Of a stretch of DNA of 64,000 nt, positions 26,453 to 36,889 are shown piece after piece; positions within the stretch are counted from its first letter, which is position 1; every line of letters begins with the position of its first letter. Both the position numbers and the translations under genes were made by a program. The stretch is from Hymenobacter sp. UV11 (lineage in GTDB: Bacteria; Bacteroidota; Bacteroidia; Cytophagales; Hymenobacteraceae): the NCBI RefSeq assembly GCF_004684095.1, contig NZ_SRII01000009.1, positions 62,001 through 126,000 on the forward strand, written 5' to 3'. The notes under the pieces were generated by a model that was not told the DNA's origin, did no database searches, and saw only the letters and a program-made list of their open reading frames with translations.

Positions 26453-26460
26453 TACCTTTG
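26453..26460 (+). promoter_or_regulatory. -7 box (TACCTTTG) for the DEAD-box helicase gene
   Basis: An exact TAnnTTTG match 76 nt before the helicase start in the short divergent gap. No clear TTG box is seen at the expected distance, and the 5' UTR would be about 68 nt. Confidence 0.5.
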
Positions 26461-26535
26461 TTCTAAATCAAGCGGTTTGCTGGCCGGGAAACGCAAGGTC
26501 AGCTCTTTTTCATTCACTTTTCATAAGCTGAACCT

Positions 26536-28221
26536 TTGACTTTCCACGATTTCAACCTCCACGACGACCTCCTGGCCGGCGTGGATGCCATGAACTACCT
26601 CAACGCCACGCCCATTCAGGAGCAGGCCATTCCGAAGATTCTCGCCGGCAAAGACCTGATTGCCTGCGCCCAGACCGGCACCGGCAAAACGGCCGCCTAC
26701 CTGGTGCCGCTGCTTGACAAGATTTCGCACGCCGGCCACGGCACTACCAGCACGCTGGTGCTGGTGCCCACCCGCGAGCTGGCTACCCAGATTGATGAGC
26801 AGGTAACGGGCTTCGGCTATTTTGTAGAAGCTTCATCCATTGCCATTTATGGCGGCGGCAAGAGCGAAAACTGGGAGCAGCAGAAGCGGGCGCTCACCTC
26901 GGGCGCCGATATTATCGTGGCTACCCCCGGCCGCCTTATTGCCCACATGCAGCTCGGCTACGTCAAGTTTGAGGACCTGAAATACCTGGTGCTCGACGAG
27001 GCCGATAAGATGATGGACATGGGCTTTGCCGATGACATCCTCAACATTGTGCGCCAGCTGCCCAAGCAGCGCCAGACGCTGCTGTTTTCGGCTACCATGC
27101 CGAGCAAAATCAAGGATTTCTCGCAGCAGATTCTGCAAGACCCCGATGAAGTGCGGCTGGCCGTGAGCAAGCCCGCGGCGGGCATCAACCAGCAGTTTTA
27201 CATGACGTTTGACCACCAGAAGCTGCCCGTGCTGGAACACCTCATCAAGGCCCAGGACGTGCAGAGCATGGTGCTCTTTACCAGCAAGAAAGCGGCCGTA
27301 GCGGGCATCGTGCGCTCGCTCAACAAGCTGGGCTACCCCGCCCAGGGCATAAGTTCGGACCGCACCCAGGAGGAGCGCGAAGAAACGATGCGCGCCTTCA
27401 AAAACAAGCAATTCCCCATTCTGGTGGCTACCGACGTGGTGAGCCGCGGCATTGATATTGACTCGCTGAGCCACGTGGTGAACTTCGACGTGCCCCGCGC
27501 CGCCGAGGACTATGTGCACCGCATTGGCCGCACGGCCCGCGCCGCCACCACGGGCACGGCCATCACCTTTATCGCCGACCAGGACCAGGACCGCATCATC
27601 AAAATCGAGAAGCTCATTGAGCGCGAGATTGAGAAGCAGGCCATTACCGAAGGCTTGGGCTATGGCCCCGCACCCGAGTTTGACCCGAAGCGCTTTAGCG
27701 GTCTGCGGGGCAAAACTGGTCCCCGCGAAGGTGGCCGGGGCAGTAGTGGTGGTCGCGACAGCGGTCCCCGCCGCGAAGGCGACCGGGGCCCACGCCCGCC
27801 CCGCGCCGAGGGCGACCGCCGCGAAGGCGGTGGTGGCCGCGACCGCGGCCCGCGCCGCGACGAAGACAAGAATGACCCTAAACGCGCTGAGCGGCTAGCC
27901 CAGGCCACGGCGCGCCTCGCGGCCATCGACGCCGGCCAGGCCCCCGTGCCGGCCTACGTGGCCCCGCCCCGCGAGGCCCGCCCGCCCCGCGAGCCGCGTC
28001 CCGAAGGCGAAGCACCCCGCGCCCCGCGCCCACCCCGTGAGCCGCGTCCTGAAGGGGAAGCCCCTACCCCCCGTGAGCCCCTTGCCGATGGCGATAAGCC
28101 TGAGGGCCAGCGCCGCCGCAAGCGTGGCGGGCGCAACCGGGGCGGCAAGGGCCCACGCCCGGCCGAAGGCGCTACCCCTACTGCGGATAACAATGCTCCG
28201 GCAGCCCCCAGCGCCGAATAG
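26536..28221 (+). CDS. DEAD-box RNA helicase with RGG/PR-rich tail
   Basis: A 561-residue ATP-dependent RNA helicase of the RhlE/CsdA-like group. The Q-motif region FHDFNLHDDLL...ATPIQEQAIP, motif I AQTGTGKTAAYL, motif Ia PTRELATQ, motif II VLDEADKM, motif III SATMP, motif V ATDVVSRGIDI and motif VI HRIGRTARA are all present. Start is TTG at 26536; no ATG in frame gives the full Q-motif region. From about residue 395 to the end the protein is low-complexity, rich in Arg, Gly, Pro, Glu with repeated PREPRPEGEAP units. Such tails bind RNA and can drive condensate formation. Functions probably include ribosome assembly or cold adaptation. Confidence 0.93.
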   Translation: MTFHDFNLHDDLLAGVDAMNYLNATPIQEQAIPKILAGKDLIACAQTGTGKTAAYLVPLLDKISHAGHGTTSTLVLVPTRELATQIDEQVTGFGYFVEASSIAIYGGGKSENWEQQKRALTSGADIIVATPGRLIAHMQLGYVKFEDLKYLVLDEADKMMDMGFADDILNIVRQLPKQRQTLLFSATMPSKIKDFSQQILQDPDEVRLAVSKPAAGINQQFYMTFDHQKLPVLEHLIKAQDVQSMVLFTSKKAAVAGIVRSLNKLGYPAQGISSDRTQEEREETMRAFKNKQFPILVATDVVSRGIDIDSLSHVVNFDVPRAAEDYVHRIGRTARAATTGTAITFIADQDQDRIIKIEKLIEREIEKQAITEGLGYGPAPEFDPKRFSGLRGKTGPREGGRGSSGGRDSGPRREGDRGPRPPRAEGDRREGGGGRDRGPRRDEDKNDPKRAERLAQATARLAAIDAGQAPVPAYVAPPREARPPREPRPEGEAPRAPRPPREPRPEGEAPTPREPLADGDKPEGQRRRKRGGRNRGGKGPRPAEGATPTADNNAPAAPSAE

Positions 28222-28237
28222 AGCAGAGAAACAAATT

Positions 28238-28278
28238 GCACAAAGCCCGGCCAGACAGCGTTTGGTCGGGCTTTGTGC
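28238..28278 (+). terminator. Hairpin after the helicase gene
   Basis: GCACAAAGCCCGGCCAGAC and its near-complement ending GGGCTTTGTGCGC form a strong stem 16 nt after the stop. The T-run is weak (CTTT), so termination may be partial. Confidence 0.6.
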
Positions 28279-28650
28279 GCTTTCCGGGCTCCGGAGAAGG
28301 GGTAGGCAGTGGCGGAGCTAGCACGGGAACCGACATCTTTTGCGCGCCCGGATTACTACTAATTGAGAAGCGCTACGTTAGCTGGCAACCCCTTTTTAGC
28401 TGGTTGCGGCAAGCCGAACGGGCGCTGCGCTAGTACCAGCGGAAGCCCTTAGGGGAGAACGCGCTGAGTCCTGCGCAGGCCATGCAAAACGGGGCACTTT
28501 AGCCACGACAGCAAGACAGGCTGTGAGAAAAAAGCCCGCAACAATTTTGCGCAAATGCGTGTTTTCTAGGTTACTACTCTCAGCAATTGAATCGCGAAAG
28601 GTAACTCTGCGGAATTGATTTTTTTGTTTTTTATTCCCCGCACGAACTTC
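28279..28650. other. Non-coding stretch between helicase and M16 peptidase genes
   Basis: About 370 nt. It contains small open frames on both strands without protein-like features, and an AT-rich end next to the M16 promoter. No RNA gene or repeat recognised. Confidence 0.4.
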
Positions 28651-28658
28651 TACCTTTG
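28651..28658 (+). promoter_or_regulatory. -7 box (TACCTTTG) for the M16 peptidase gene
   Basis: Exact TAnnTTTG. Transcription would begin near 28665, so the GTG at 28658 cannot be the translation start; this decides in favour of the GTG at 28700. Confidence 0.6.
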
Positions 28659-28699
28659 TGCCCCTATTGCAAGTCCCTCGCGCTCTGACTACCCTGTTT

Positions 28700-31669
28700 G
28701 TGAATCGACCGTTGTTGCTCCTGCTGCCCGCGCTGGCTGCCCTCGGCCTCACTACGCAGTGTCAATCGAGTAAGCCTGCCGCTACGGCAGCCACTACCGC
28801 CCCCGCCGTTACGGCCCCTACCCCCCGGGCCTACCGCTACGAAACCGCGCCCAACGACCCGCTCGGCGTGCGCGTGTATACGCTGGCTAACGGCCTGAAG
28901 GTCTACCTGTCAGACTATAAGAACGCGCCCCGCATCCAGACGTACCTGGCTGTGCGCGCCGGCTCCAAGAACGACCCGGCCACCGCTACCGGCCTCGCGC
29001 ACTACCTCGAGCACATGGTGTTCAAAGGTACTTCGCGCCTCGGCACCAAGGACTGGAGCAAGGAGAAGCCGGAGTTGGATAAGATTGAGGCGCTGTACGA
29101 AGTGTACCGTGGTGAGCGCAACGACCCGCTGGCCCGCAAGCGCACCTACCACCAGATTGACTCCATTTCGGGGGTAGCGGCGCGCTACGCTGTGCCCAAC
29201 GAGTACGACAAGCTGATGGGCAGCATTGGGGCCAAGGGCTCGAATGCGCATACGTCGAACGAAGAGACTGTTTACCAGGAAGATATTCCGAGTAACCAGC
29301 TCGAAAAATGGGCCGCCGTGCAGAGCGAGCGCCTCAAGGAAATGGTACCGCGCCTGTTCCATACCGAGCTGGAGGCAGTGTATGAGGAGAAAAACCGGGG
29401 CCTGGATTCCGATTTCAGCAAGGAGTTTGAGGCGCTGAACGCCAGCCTCTACCCTACCCACCCCTACGGCACCCAAACCACCATCGGCACGATTGAGCAC
29501 CTGCAAAATCCGTCGATAACCGAGATTAAGAAGTACTTCGGCCAGTACTACGTGCCCGGCAATATGGCGCTCTGCCTGAGCGGCGACCTGGACTACGACC
29601 AGACTATCCGGCTGATTGACAAGTATTTTGGCGAGCTGCCAGCCAAGCCGGCGCCCACCTTTACCGCGCCGGTGGAGAAACCAATTACTACCCCCCTCGT
29701 GAAGCAGGTAGTGGGGCCAGCGTCGGAAAACGTGATGCTGGGCTACCGCCTGCCTGGCAAGGCCACCCGCGACGCCCTGCGCCTGCGGATGCTGGATAAA
29801 ATTCTGACCAACGGCCAGGCTGGCCTTTTCGACCTCGACCTCAACCAGCAGCAGAAGGTGCTGCAAGCCCAGACCTTCGCCGACCTCAACGATGACTACT
29901 CGACGCACGTGCTCTACGGCACGCCGCGCCAGGGCCAGAAGCTGGAGGAAGTGCAGGCGTTGATGCTGGCTGAAGTAGCCAAGGTGAAGCGCGGCGATTT
30001 CCCCGCCTGGCTCATTCCGGCCATCGTCAACAACGAGAAGTTGGGCCGCACCAAGAGCTACGAGAGCAACGAGGCCCGCGCTTCGGCCATGTACGAGTCG
30101 TTTATTGAGCGCGTAAGCTGGGCCGACTACGTGCAGCAGAACGAGGATTTTGCGACCATTACGAAGGCCGAAATCGTCAAGTTTGCTAACGATAACTACG
30201 GCCAGAACTACGTGGCCGTGTTCAAGCGCACCGGCGAAGACCCCAACAAGGTGAAGGTAGTGAAGCCGGCCATTACGCCGGTGCCGGCCAACCGCGACGC
30301 GGCTTCGGCCTTCTATACGGAGGTATCGAAGCTGCCCAACACGGAGTTGCAGCCGGTTTTTATTGACTACAAGACAGATATTGAGCAGGACACTATTAAG
30401 CCGGGTTTACTGCTGTACGCCACAAGAAACAGGGAAAATAAACTGTTCAGCCTGTTCTACGCCATTGACCTAGGCACTAATAATAACCCTTTGCTTGACG
30501 TAGCCACGGATTATTTGCAGTACCTAGGCACCGGTCAGTACTCGGCGGCGCAGCTCCAGCAGGAGTTTTACAAGCTGGGCTGCTCGTTTGCCGTCAGCAG
30601 CAGCCAGGACCGCGTGCTCATCAGCCTCAGCGGGTTGGATAGCAACCTGGAGCCGGCCATGCAGCTATTTGAGCAATTGCTCAATAACCCGCGCACCGAC
30701 GCGGCGGCCCTCAAAAATCAGGTGGCTGGTATTTTGAAGCAGCGCCAGGATGCCAAGCTTAATAAAGGCGTGATTTTGAATCAGGCCATGCTGAACTACG
30801 CCAAGTACGGCCCGCGCAATCCGTTTACGGATATGGTGCCGGAGGCGCAGCTGAAAACGCTGAAGCCGGAGCAGCTGACGGCGCTGCTGAAAAGCCTACC
30901 CACCTACCAGCACCGCGTGCTGTATTACGGGCCGCGCGAAGTGGCGGGGATTACCAACGTTATCCGCACCGAGCACCGCACGCCTGCCATCCTAAAGCCT
31001 GACCCGGCCGCCAAGGACTTTGCCGAGCAGCCGCTGAAGGATAAAAAAGTCTACTGGGTCGATTATAAGATGGTACAGGCTGAAATCCTGTTCCTGACAA
31101 AGGGCGACATCTACGACCGCACGATGGCGCCTACGGTGGCGCTGTATAACGAGTACTTCGGCGGCGGCATGGGCAGCATCGTATTTCAAGACTTGCGTGA
31201 GAGCAAGGCGCTGGCATACTCGGCCATGTCGCGCTACGCGAACGCGGATAAGACGGGCCGCTCGAACTACATCCTCAGCTACATCGGCACGCAGAGCGAC
31301 AAGCTCCCCGAGGCCATGGCCGGCATGGAAGGCCTGCTCACCGATATGCCGCTGGCCGACGCCAACCTGGCCATCGCCAAGCAGAGCATTCGCAACAGCA
31401 TCGCTACCGACCGCATTACCCACGAGGGCGTGCTGCTCAGCTACGAGCGGGCGCGCCGCCTGGGCCTCGACTACGACCTGCGCCGCGACGTATATGACCA
31501 AACCCAGAACATGACGTTTGCCGAATTACAGAAATTTCAGCAGGCTAAAATCCGGGGGCAGAACCAGGTTATTCTGGTTATCGGCTCCAAGGACCGGCTG
31601 AATTTCAAGGAATTAGCTAAGTACGGCACCGTGCAGCAACTGACGCTGAAAGAGATTTTTGGGTATTGA
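28700..31669 (+). CDS. M16-family zinc peptidase (pitrilysin/insulinase type), lipoprotein
   Basis: A 989-residue, two-module M16 peptidase. The inverted zinc motif HYLEH is in GLAHYLEHMVFKGT, with the downstream Glu in EEKNRGLDSDF; the C-terminal half (about 560-989) is a second M16 module without the motif, as usual. Start GTG at 28700 gives a lipoprotein signal peptide (NRPLLLLLPALAALGLTTQC, Cys near residue 21). The upstream GTG at 28658 lies inside the promoter. Members degrade oligopeptides in the periplasm. It is flanked by a strong promoter and, downstream, a palindrome. Confidence 0.9.
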   Translation: MNRPLLLLLPALAALGLTTQCQSSKPAATAATTAPAVTAPTPRAYRYETAPNDPLGVRVYTLANGLKVYLSDYKNAPRIQTYLAVRAGSKNDPATATGLAHYLEHMVFKGTSRLGTKDWSKEKPELDKIEALYEVYRGERNDPLARKRTYHQIDSISGVAARYAVPNEYDKLMGSIGAKGSNAHTSNEETVYQEDIPSNQLEKWAAVQSERLKEMVPRLFHTELEAVYEEKNRGLDSDFSKEFEALNASLYPTHPYGTQTTIGTIEHLQNPSITEIKKYFGQYYVPGNMALCLSGDLDYDQTIRLIDKYFGELPAKPAPTFTAPVEKPITTPLVKQVVGPASENVMLGYRLPGKATRDALRLRMLDKILTNGQAGLFDLDLNQQQKVLQAQTFADLNDDYSTHVLYGTPRQGQKLEEVQALMLAEVAKVKRGDFPAWLIPAIVNNEKLGRTKSYESNEARASAMYESFIERVSWADYVQQNEDFATITKAEIVKFANDNYGQNYVAVFKRTGEDPNKVKVVKPAITPVPANRDAASAFYTEVSKLPNTELQPVFIDYKTDIEQDTIKPGLLLYATRNRENKLFSLFYAIDLGTNNNPLLDVATDYLQYLGTGQYSAAQLQQEFYKLGCSFAVSSSQDRVLISLSGLDSNLEPAMQLFEQLLNNPRTDAAALKNQVAGILKQRQDAKLNKGVILNQAMLNYAKYGPRNPFTDMVPEAQLKTLKPEQLTALLKSLPTYQHRVLYYGPREVAGITNVIRTEHRTPAILKPDPAAKDFAEQPLKDKKVYWVDYKMVQAEILFLTKGDIYDRTMAPTVALYNEYFGGGMGSIVFQDLRESKALAYSAMSRYANADKTGRSNYILSYIGTQSDKLPEAMAGMEGLLTDMPLADANLAIAKQSIRNSIATDRITHEGVLLSYERARRLGLDYDLRRDVYDQTQNMTFAELQKFQQAKIRGQNQVILVIGSKDRLNFKELAKYGTVQQLTLKEIFGY

Positions 31670-31692
31670 TTTTATACTGAAATTTTATGCTG

Positions 31693-31786
31693 CTTGTCAT
31701 TGCGAGCAACGCGAAGCAATCGCACTGGAACAAGACGTTCGAGTGTCGTTTTGGTGCGATTGCTTCGCGTTGCTCGCAATGACAAG
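31693..31786. repeat. Intergenic palindrome, 33-bp perfect arms (TTGTCATTGCGAG family)
   Basis: Arms 31693-31725 and 31754-31786 (starting CTTGTCATTGCGAGCAACG) are exact inverted complements. It shares its outer 14 nt and the GCAATCGCAC inner part with the palindrome at 8662-8755, proving a dispersed family with a variable middle segment. Confidence 0.9.
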
Positions 31787-31851
31787 CGGCTCCCCTACCC
31801 CCTACTTCCCACCCAATCCTGAATAACGACTAATAGACAACCTTTTTCCTC

Positions 31852-33117
<1,266 letters not shown>

Positions 33118-33142
33118 TAGCTTGGCAGTAGCCAATTAGTAT

Positions 33143-33180
33143 AAACCCCCGCGTCGGCTGAAAGGCTGGCGCGGGGGTTT
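33143..33180 (+). terminator. Intrinsic terminator of icd
   Basis: AAACCCCCGCGTCGGC pairs with GCTGGCGCGGGGGTTT (two wobble pairs) 25 nt after the stop. Confidence 0.85.
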
Positions 33181-33251
33181 ATCGTTTTACCGAATTGTAA
33201 TGAAACGCGAATAACTCTATCAAAAACTACTTTCAAGGTATGATATACCCA

Positions 33252-33324
33252 CACTGGCGCGAGTGCAGGACAACCTCCATACTATGCTCGGCACGAGTTA
33301 CGCTGCGCTAAACTCGCGCCAGTG
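33252..33324. repeat. Short inverted repeat
   Basis: 13-bp arms (CACTGGCGCGAGT at 33252-33264 and its complement at 33312-33324) enclose 47 nt between icd and the methyltransferase gene. Origin unclear; may be a dispersed element. Confidence 0.5.
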
Positions 33325-33389
33325 GTGCCAATGATAGTAGGCTATCTTGACTTGAGTCTAGAATGCGCGTGTATAGCCACCAACGCTCG

Positions 33390-34061
33390 TTACTTACTCA
33401 GCACGGCAGTGCCGCCGCTATCGGGGAGCGGGGTGAAGCCGATGCCCTCCGCGCGGCAAAATTCCAGCACGGCTTGGTGGGCACCTTTGTACTGGTCATT
33501 GTTGAAGTCGTGCACGAAAATGTAGCCGCCCGCCGACAGGCGCGGGTAGAAAAACCGCAATCCTTCCAGGATGGGATCATACAAATCGGCATCGAGGCTA
33601 ACGAAGCAAAAAGTATCGTCTACTCCGGCGGCAGTGGCCGGGAAGAAGCCTTGCTTCACAATACACTGATGGGCGAAAGGCATTTTACGCAGCACCATCT
33701 CCACGCTGGTATCGGCAAAGTTTTGGTCGCCCGCTGAAAAGCCGCTTGCTTTTTCCTTGGCTACATCCTGGTTGTCGAAGCCCGTGAAGGTATCGAACAG
33801 GTAGAGCTTCCGGTCGGAGAATAAGAGGTTGAGCCGCTTGGCAAAATCGCCCCGGTACACGCCCAGCTCGGCCACGTTGCCGGGCACCTGCTTAGTCATA
33901 ATCTCTTGAAAGCAAAGGCCTAAAGTAGCATGGCGCACGTAATCGAGGTTGATGGGAAGCGGCGCGGTGGCAGTTTTATAATTGAGTGACTTGGCAACGT
34001 ACAACCCCTTGGCGGATAATAGCTTGGCGAATTTTTGGAAAAGAAAGCGGGCAGTACTCAT
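33390..34061 (-). CDS. TylF/MycF-type SAM-dependent methyltransferase
   Basis: A 223-residue class I methyltransferase of the macrocin-O-methyltransferase (TylF) family. Motif I is VAELGVYRGDFAKRLNLLF, followed by KLYLFDTFTGFDNQD, and the metal/SAM region FVSLDADLYDPILEGLRFFYPRLSAGGYIFVHDFNN. Start ATG at 34061 gives MSTARFLFQKFAKLL; the longer frame to 34208 adds a Pro/Ala-rich stretch from non-coding DNA. These enzymes commonly methylate sugars in natural products or cell-surface glycans. Confidence 0.85.
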   Translation of the reverse strand: MSTARFLFQKFAKLLSAKGLYVAKSLNYKTATAPLPINLDYVRHATLGLCFQEIMTKQVPGNVAELGVYRGDFAKRLNLLFSDRKLYLFDTFTGFDNQDVAKEKASGFSAGDQNFADTSVEMVLRKMPFAHQCIVKQGFFPATAAGVDDTFCFVSLDADLYDPILEGLRFFYPRLSAGGYIFVHDFNNDQYKGAHQAVLEFCRAEGIGFTPLPDSGGTAVLSK

Positions 34062-34316
34062 GAACGGGACGGAATGGGCAAGGAGAAAAGGCTGGGGCAG
34101 CCGGATAGCTTCGGCGGCTGCTTGGGGCGGCGCAGGGGCAGGCAGCGCCACGAATTTAGGTACCGTACTGCTGCCGCCTTGCTGCATAATGTAACTATTG
34201 CTGCGCACAGGTTTCCCTACCCCCCCTCGCCATCGGCAAGCGCCTAGCAGTAGTGCGGCATAAATACAATTGGTTACGCCGCGCTTAAACCCGCGCCAGC
34301 GCTGTAAATTTCGCCG

Positions 34317-35738
34317 ATGTTATTCCCGCTCAGACCTTTTGCTCGTTGTGCCATCCGCTTGCTGCTGGGTTGCGTGCTGTTGTTTTTCACGCTGCAAAGC
34401 CGGGCGCAGAACGCGCCGCCGGAGCGACCCAAGGTCACGCGCATTCTGTTTTTGCTCGATGCCTCAGGCTCGATGATGGCGCCTTGGGAAGGCAAGCCGC
34501 GCTGGGAGGTGGCCAAGCGCCTGCTGGCCAAAATGGCCGACTCGCTCAACGCCTACCCCAACCTGGAACTCGGACTGCGCGTGTACGGCCACCAGCACCC
34601 CAACGCCGAGCAAAACTGCGAAGACTCACGCCTCGAAGTACCCTTCGCGCCCAAAAACGCCGCCGCCATCAAGGCGCGGCTCAAGACGCTGAAGGCCCAA
34701 GGCAACACACCCATTACCTACTCGCTGGAGCAGTCGGCCAAGGACTTTCCGCAGGATAAAACGTCGCGCAATGTACTATTGCTCATTACGGACGGGGTAG
34801 AATCGTGCAAGGGCGACCCCTGCGCGGCCTCGCTGGCGTTGCAGCGCAAGCGCATTTTCTTGAAGCCGTTTGTGATTGGCATCGGGGCGGAAAAGGACTT
34901 TGGGCGGGCGCTCGAATGCCTGGGCAAGTACTACAACGCGGCCGAGGTCAAGACTTTCCAGACGGTGCTCAACGACGTTATTGCTCAGACGCTGGCCAAA
35001 ACCACGGTGGCCGTGAACCTTACCGACGAGGCCGGCCGGCCGGTGGAATCGAACGTGAACATGACGTTTGTGAACAACGTGACCGGGCAGCCGGAGTACA
35101 ACTACGTGCACTACCGCGACGCCCAGGGCAAGGCCGATGTGGTCGATATCGACGCCTTGCAGAGCTACGACCTCATTATCAACACGGTACCAGCTATCCG
35201 GCAGGCTAATATCCCCATTAAGGCGGGCCGCACCAACGTCTTGAATTTCAAGACGCCGCAGGGTACGCTGCATTTGCAGCCGGCCAATATCACGCCCAAC
35301 CCGTACGGCGGGGCGGTGCAGGCGGTGGTGCGAGCGGCGGGCAGCACGGCCACCGGGCTATCCCTACCCTTCGGCAGCCGCCAGAAGGTGCTGGCTGGCA
35401 ACTACGAGGTCGAAATTCTGACGCTGCCGCGCAGCATCGAGCGCGTGACCGTGCGCCAGGGCCAGACCGCAACCGTGAGCTACGCCGCGCCGGGCACGCT
35501 CAATATCACCTCCGATTTGAAGGGGTTTGGCAGCATCTACAAGCTCAACGACGACGAGTCGCAGACCTGGATTTATAACCTGCCCGAAAGCAGCAGCAAG
35601 CTCAACCTGGCGATGCAGCCGGGCGCGTACCGGCTGGTTTTTCGCACGGCAAATAGCAACGGCAGCAAGTTTACGGATGTGCGCAACTTTACCATTCGCT
35701 CGGCGCAGACGACCTCGCTGAGCATTTTTGGGCGGTAA
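34317..35738 (+). CDS. Secreted von Willebrand factor A domain protein
   Basis: A 473-residue exported protein (signal peptide to about SRAQ, residue 31). A VWA domain spans about 40-220 with an intact MIDAS DASGSM near residue 48, and a second metal ligand in TPITYSLEQSA and LLITDGVESC. Four cysteines (NCED, SCKGDPC, ECLG) may form disulfides. The C-terminal 250 residues are beta-rich repeats without a family I can name. Likely a surface or periplasmic protein-interaction module. It is followed 77 nt later by a sigma factor operon. Confidence 0.85.
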   Translation: MLFPLRPFARCAIRLLLGCVLLFFTLQSRAQNAPPERPKVTRILFLLDASGSMMAPWEGKPRWEVAKRLLAKMADSLNAYPNLELGLRVYGHQHPNAEQNCEDSRLEVPFAPKNAAAIKARLKTLKAQGNTPITYSLEQSAKDFPQDKTSRNVLLLITDGVESCKGDPCAASLALQRKRIFLKPFVIGIGAEKDFGRALECLGKYYNAAEVKTFQTVLNDVIAQTLAKTTVAVNLTDEAGRPVESNVNMTFVNNVTGQPEYNYVHYRDAQGKADVVDIDALQSYDLIINTVPAIRQANIPIKAGRTNVLNFKTPQGTLHLQPANITPNPYGGAVQAVVRAAGSTATGLSLPFGSRQKVLAGNYEVEILTLPRSIERVTVRQGQTATVSYAAPGTLNITSDLKGFGSIYKLNDDESQTWIYNLPESSSKLNLAMQPGAYRLVFRTANSNGSKFTDVRNFTIRSAQTTSLSIFGR

Positions 35739-35815
35739 AGTACACCTTGCGGGCGACGCATTAAACCCTACCCCCCTTCCGGCGTCCAACCCACGCATTC
35801 GCCCCCACTCTGCGT

Positions 35816-36388
35816 TTGGAAGACCACGAAATTCTCGCTAAGTTTCACGAGCCGGCTAGTCGCAACCTGGCCTTTAACCAACTGGTACGCAAGTATCAGC
35901 AGAAGGTGTATTGGCATGTGCGCAAGATGGTGGTGGACCACGACGACGCCGACGACCTTACGCAGGATGTATTCGTGAAAGTGTGGAAAAACCTGGAGAA
36001 TTTCCGGCAGGATGCCCAGCTTTTCACCTGGATTTACCGCATTGCGACCAACGAGTGCCTGAGTTTTTTGCAGAGCAAGCGGCGCAAGTTTTTCCTACCC
36101 CTCAACGACGTGGGGGCCGAGCTGGCGGCCAAGCTGGAGGCCGACCCCGCCATTGCGGGCGACGAGATTGAGCTGAAGCTGCAACGAGCCATTTTGCGGC
36201 TGCCCGACAAGCAGCGCCTGGTATTCAACCTGCGTTACTACGACGAGATGCCCTACGAGCAAATGGCCGAAGTGACCGGCACCAGCGTGGGCGCGCTGAA
36301 AGCCAGCTACCACCACGCCGCCCGCAAAGTTGAGGAATACGTTACGACCGCCGATAACCTGGGCTTTGCTCCCGATGGCGCGAATTAA
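35816..36388 (+). CDS. ECF-type RNA polymerase sigma factor
   Basis: A 190-residue sigma-70 family factor. Region 2 (about 10-85) includes YQQKVYWHVRKMVVDHDDADDLTQDVFVKVWKNL and FTWIYRIATNECLSFL; region 4 (about 125-180) includes LPDKQRLVFNLRYYDEMPYEQMAEVTGTSVGALKASYHHAARKVEEY. The start is TTG at 35816. The next gene encodes a single-helix membrane protein in the usual anti-sigma place, and the third a CpxP-like sensor, so the operon probably reports envelope stress. Confidence 0.93.
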   Translation: MEDHEILAKFHEPASRNLAFNQLVRKYQQKVYWHVRKMVVDHDDADDLTQDVFVKVWKNLENFRQDAQLFTWIYRIATNECLSFLQSKRRKFFLPLNDVGAELAAKLEADPAIAGDEIELKLQRAILRLPDKQRLVFNLRYYDEMPYEQMAEVTGTSVGALKASYHHAARKVEEYVTTADNLGFAPDGAN

Positions 36389-36418
36389 ACCTTGGGCCGC
36401 TTTTTTTATCTACTATTC

Positions 36419-36871
36419 ATGAAACCTCCCTTTCGACTCGACCAGCATCTGCGGCGCGGGGTGCAGCCGCTGAGCAACCCGCCGGCGGGTTACTTCGACC
36501 AGCTGCCCACGCGCATCATGGCGCAGGTGGCAGTACCGGCGCACCGGCCGCTGCTGGTGTGGCTGTGGCAGGCGCCCATGTACGTGCGCACGGGCCTGGC
36601 CTCAACGGTATTGCTGGGCACGTTTGCGGCCTCTATGTGGCTGGGGAGTGCGCCGCTGGGCGTGGCTACCCCCGCAGTGACGCTCGATGCCGTGCCGCAG
36701 CAGCAGCTGGTGGAGTACCTCACCAGCGGCGAAACCCACGTAGATATGCTCGACCTAGCCGAGCTGCCAACACGCCAGCTGGGCATTACGCGGCAGTACT
36801 TGAAATCTTCGCCTACTGAGCTAACCGAAGCGCTCGATGCCCAGCCCGCCGAGGACGGGTCGCTGCTTTAG
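36419..36871 (+). CDS. Single-pass membrane protein, probable anti-sigma partner
   Basis: A 150-residue protein with one hydrophobic segment around residues 50-80 (VRTGLASTVLLGTFAASMWL) separating an N-terminal cytoplasmic part from a periplasmic tail. The N-terminal NPPAGYFDQLPTRIMAQV stretch is common in proteins encoded after ECF factors in Bacteroidota. Start chosen at ATG 36419. The anti-sigma role is inferred from order (30 nt after the sigma gene) and topology; no zinc-finger motif is present. Confidence 0.65.
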   Translation: MKPPFRLDQHLRRGVQPLSNPPAGYFDQLPTRIMAQVAVPAHRPLLVWLWQAPMYVRTGLASTVLLGTFAASMWLGSAPLGVATPAVTLDAVPQQQLVEYLTSGETHVDMLDLAELPTRQLGITRQYLKSSPTELTEALDAQPAEDGSLL

Positions 36872-36889
36872 TTTTTTAACTTACTTGCC

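Noticed and set aside
28236..28433. 65-codon frame after the helicase gene
   Set aside because: Begins inside the terminator hairpin and lacks coding signals.
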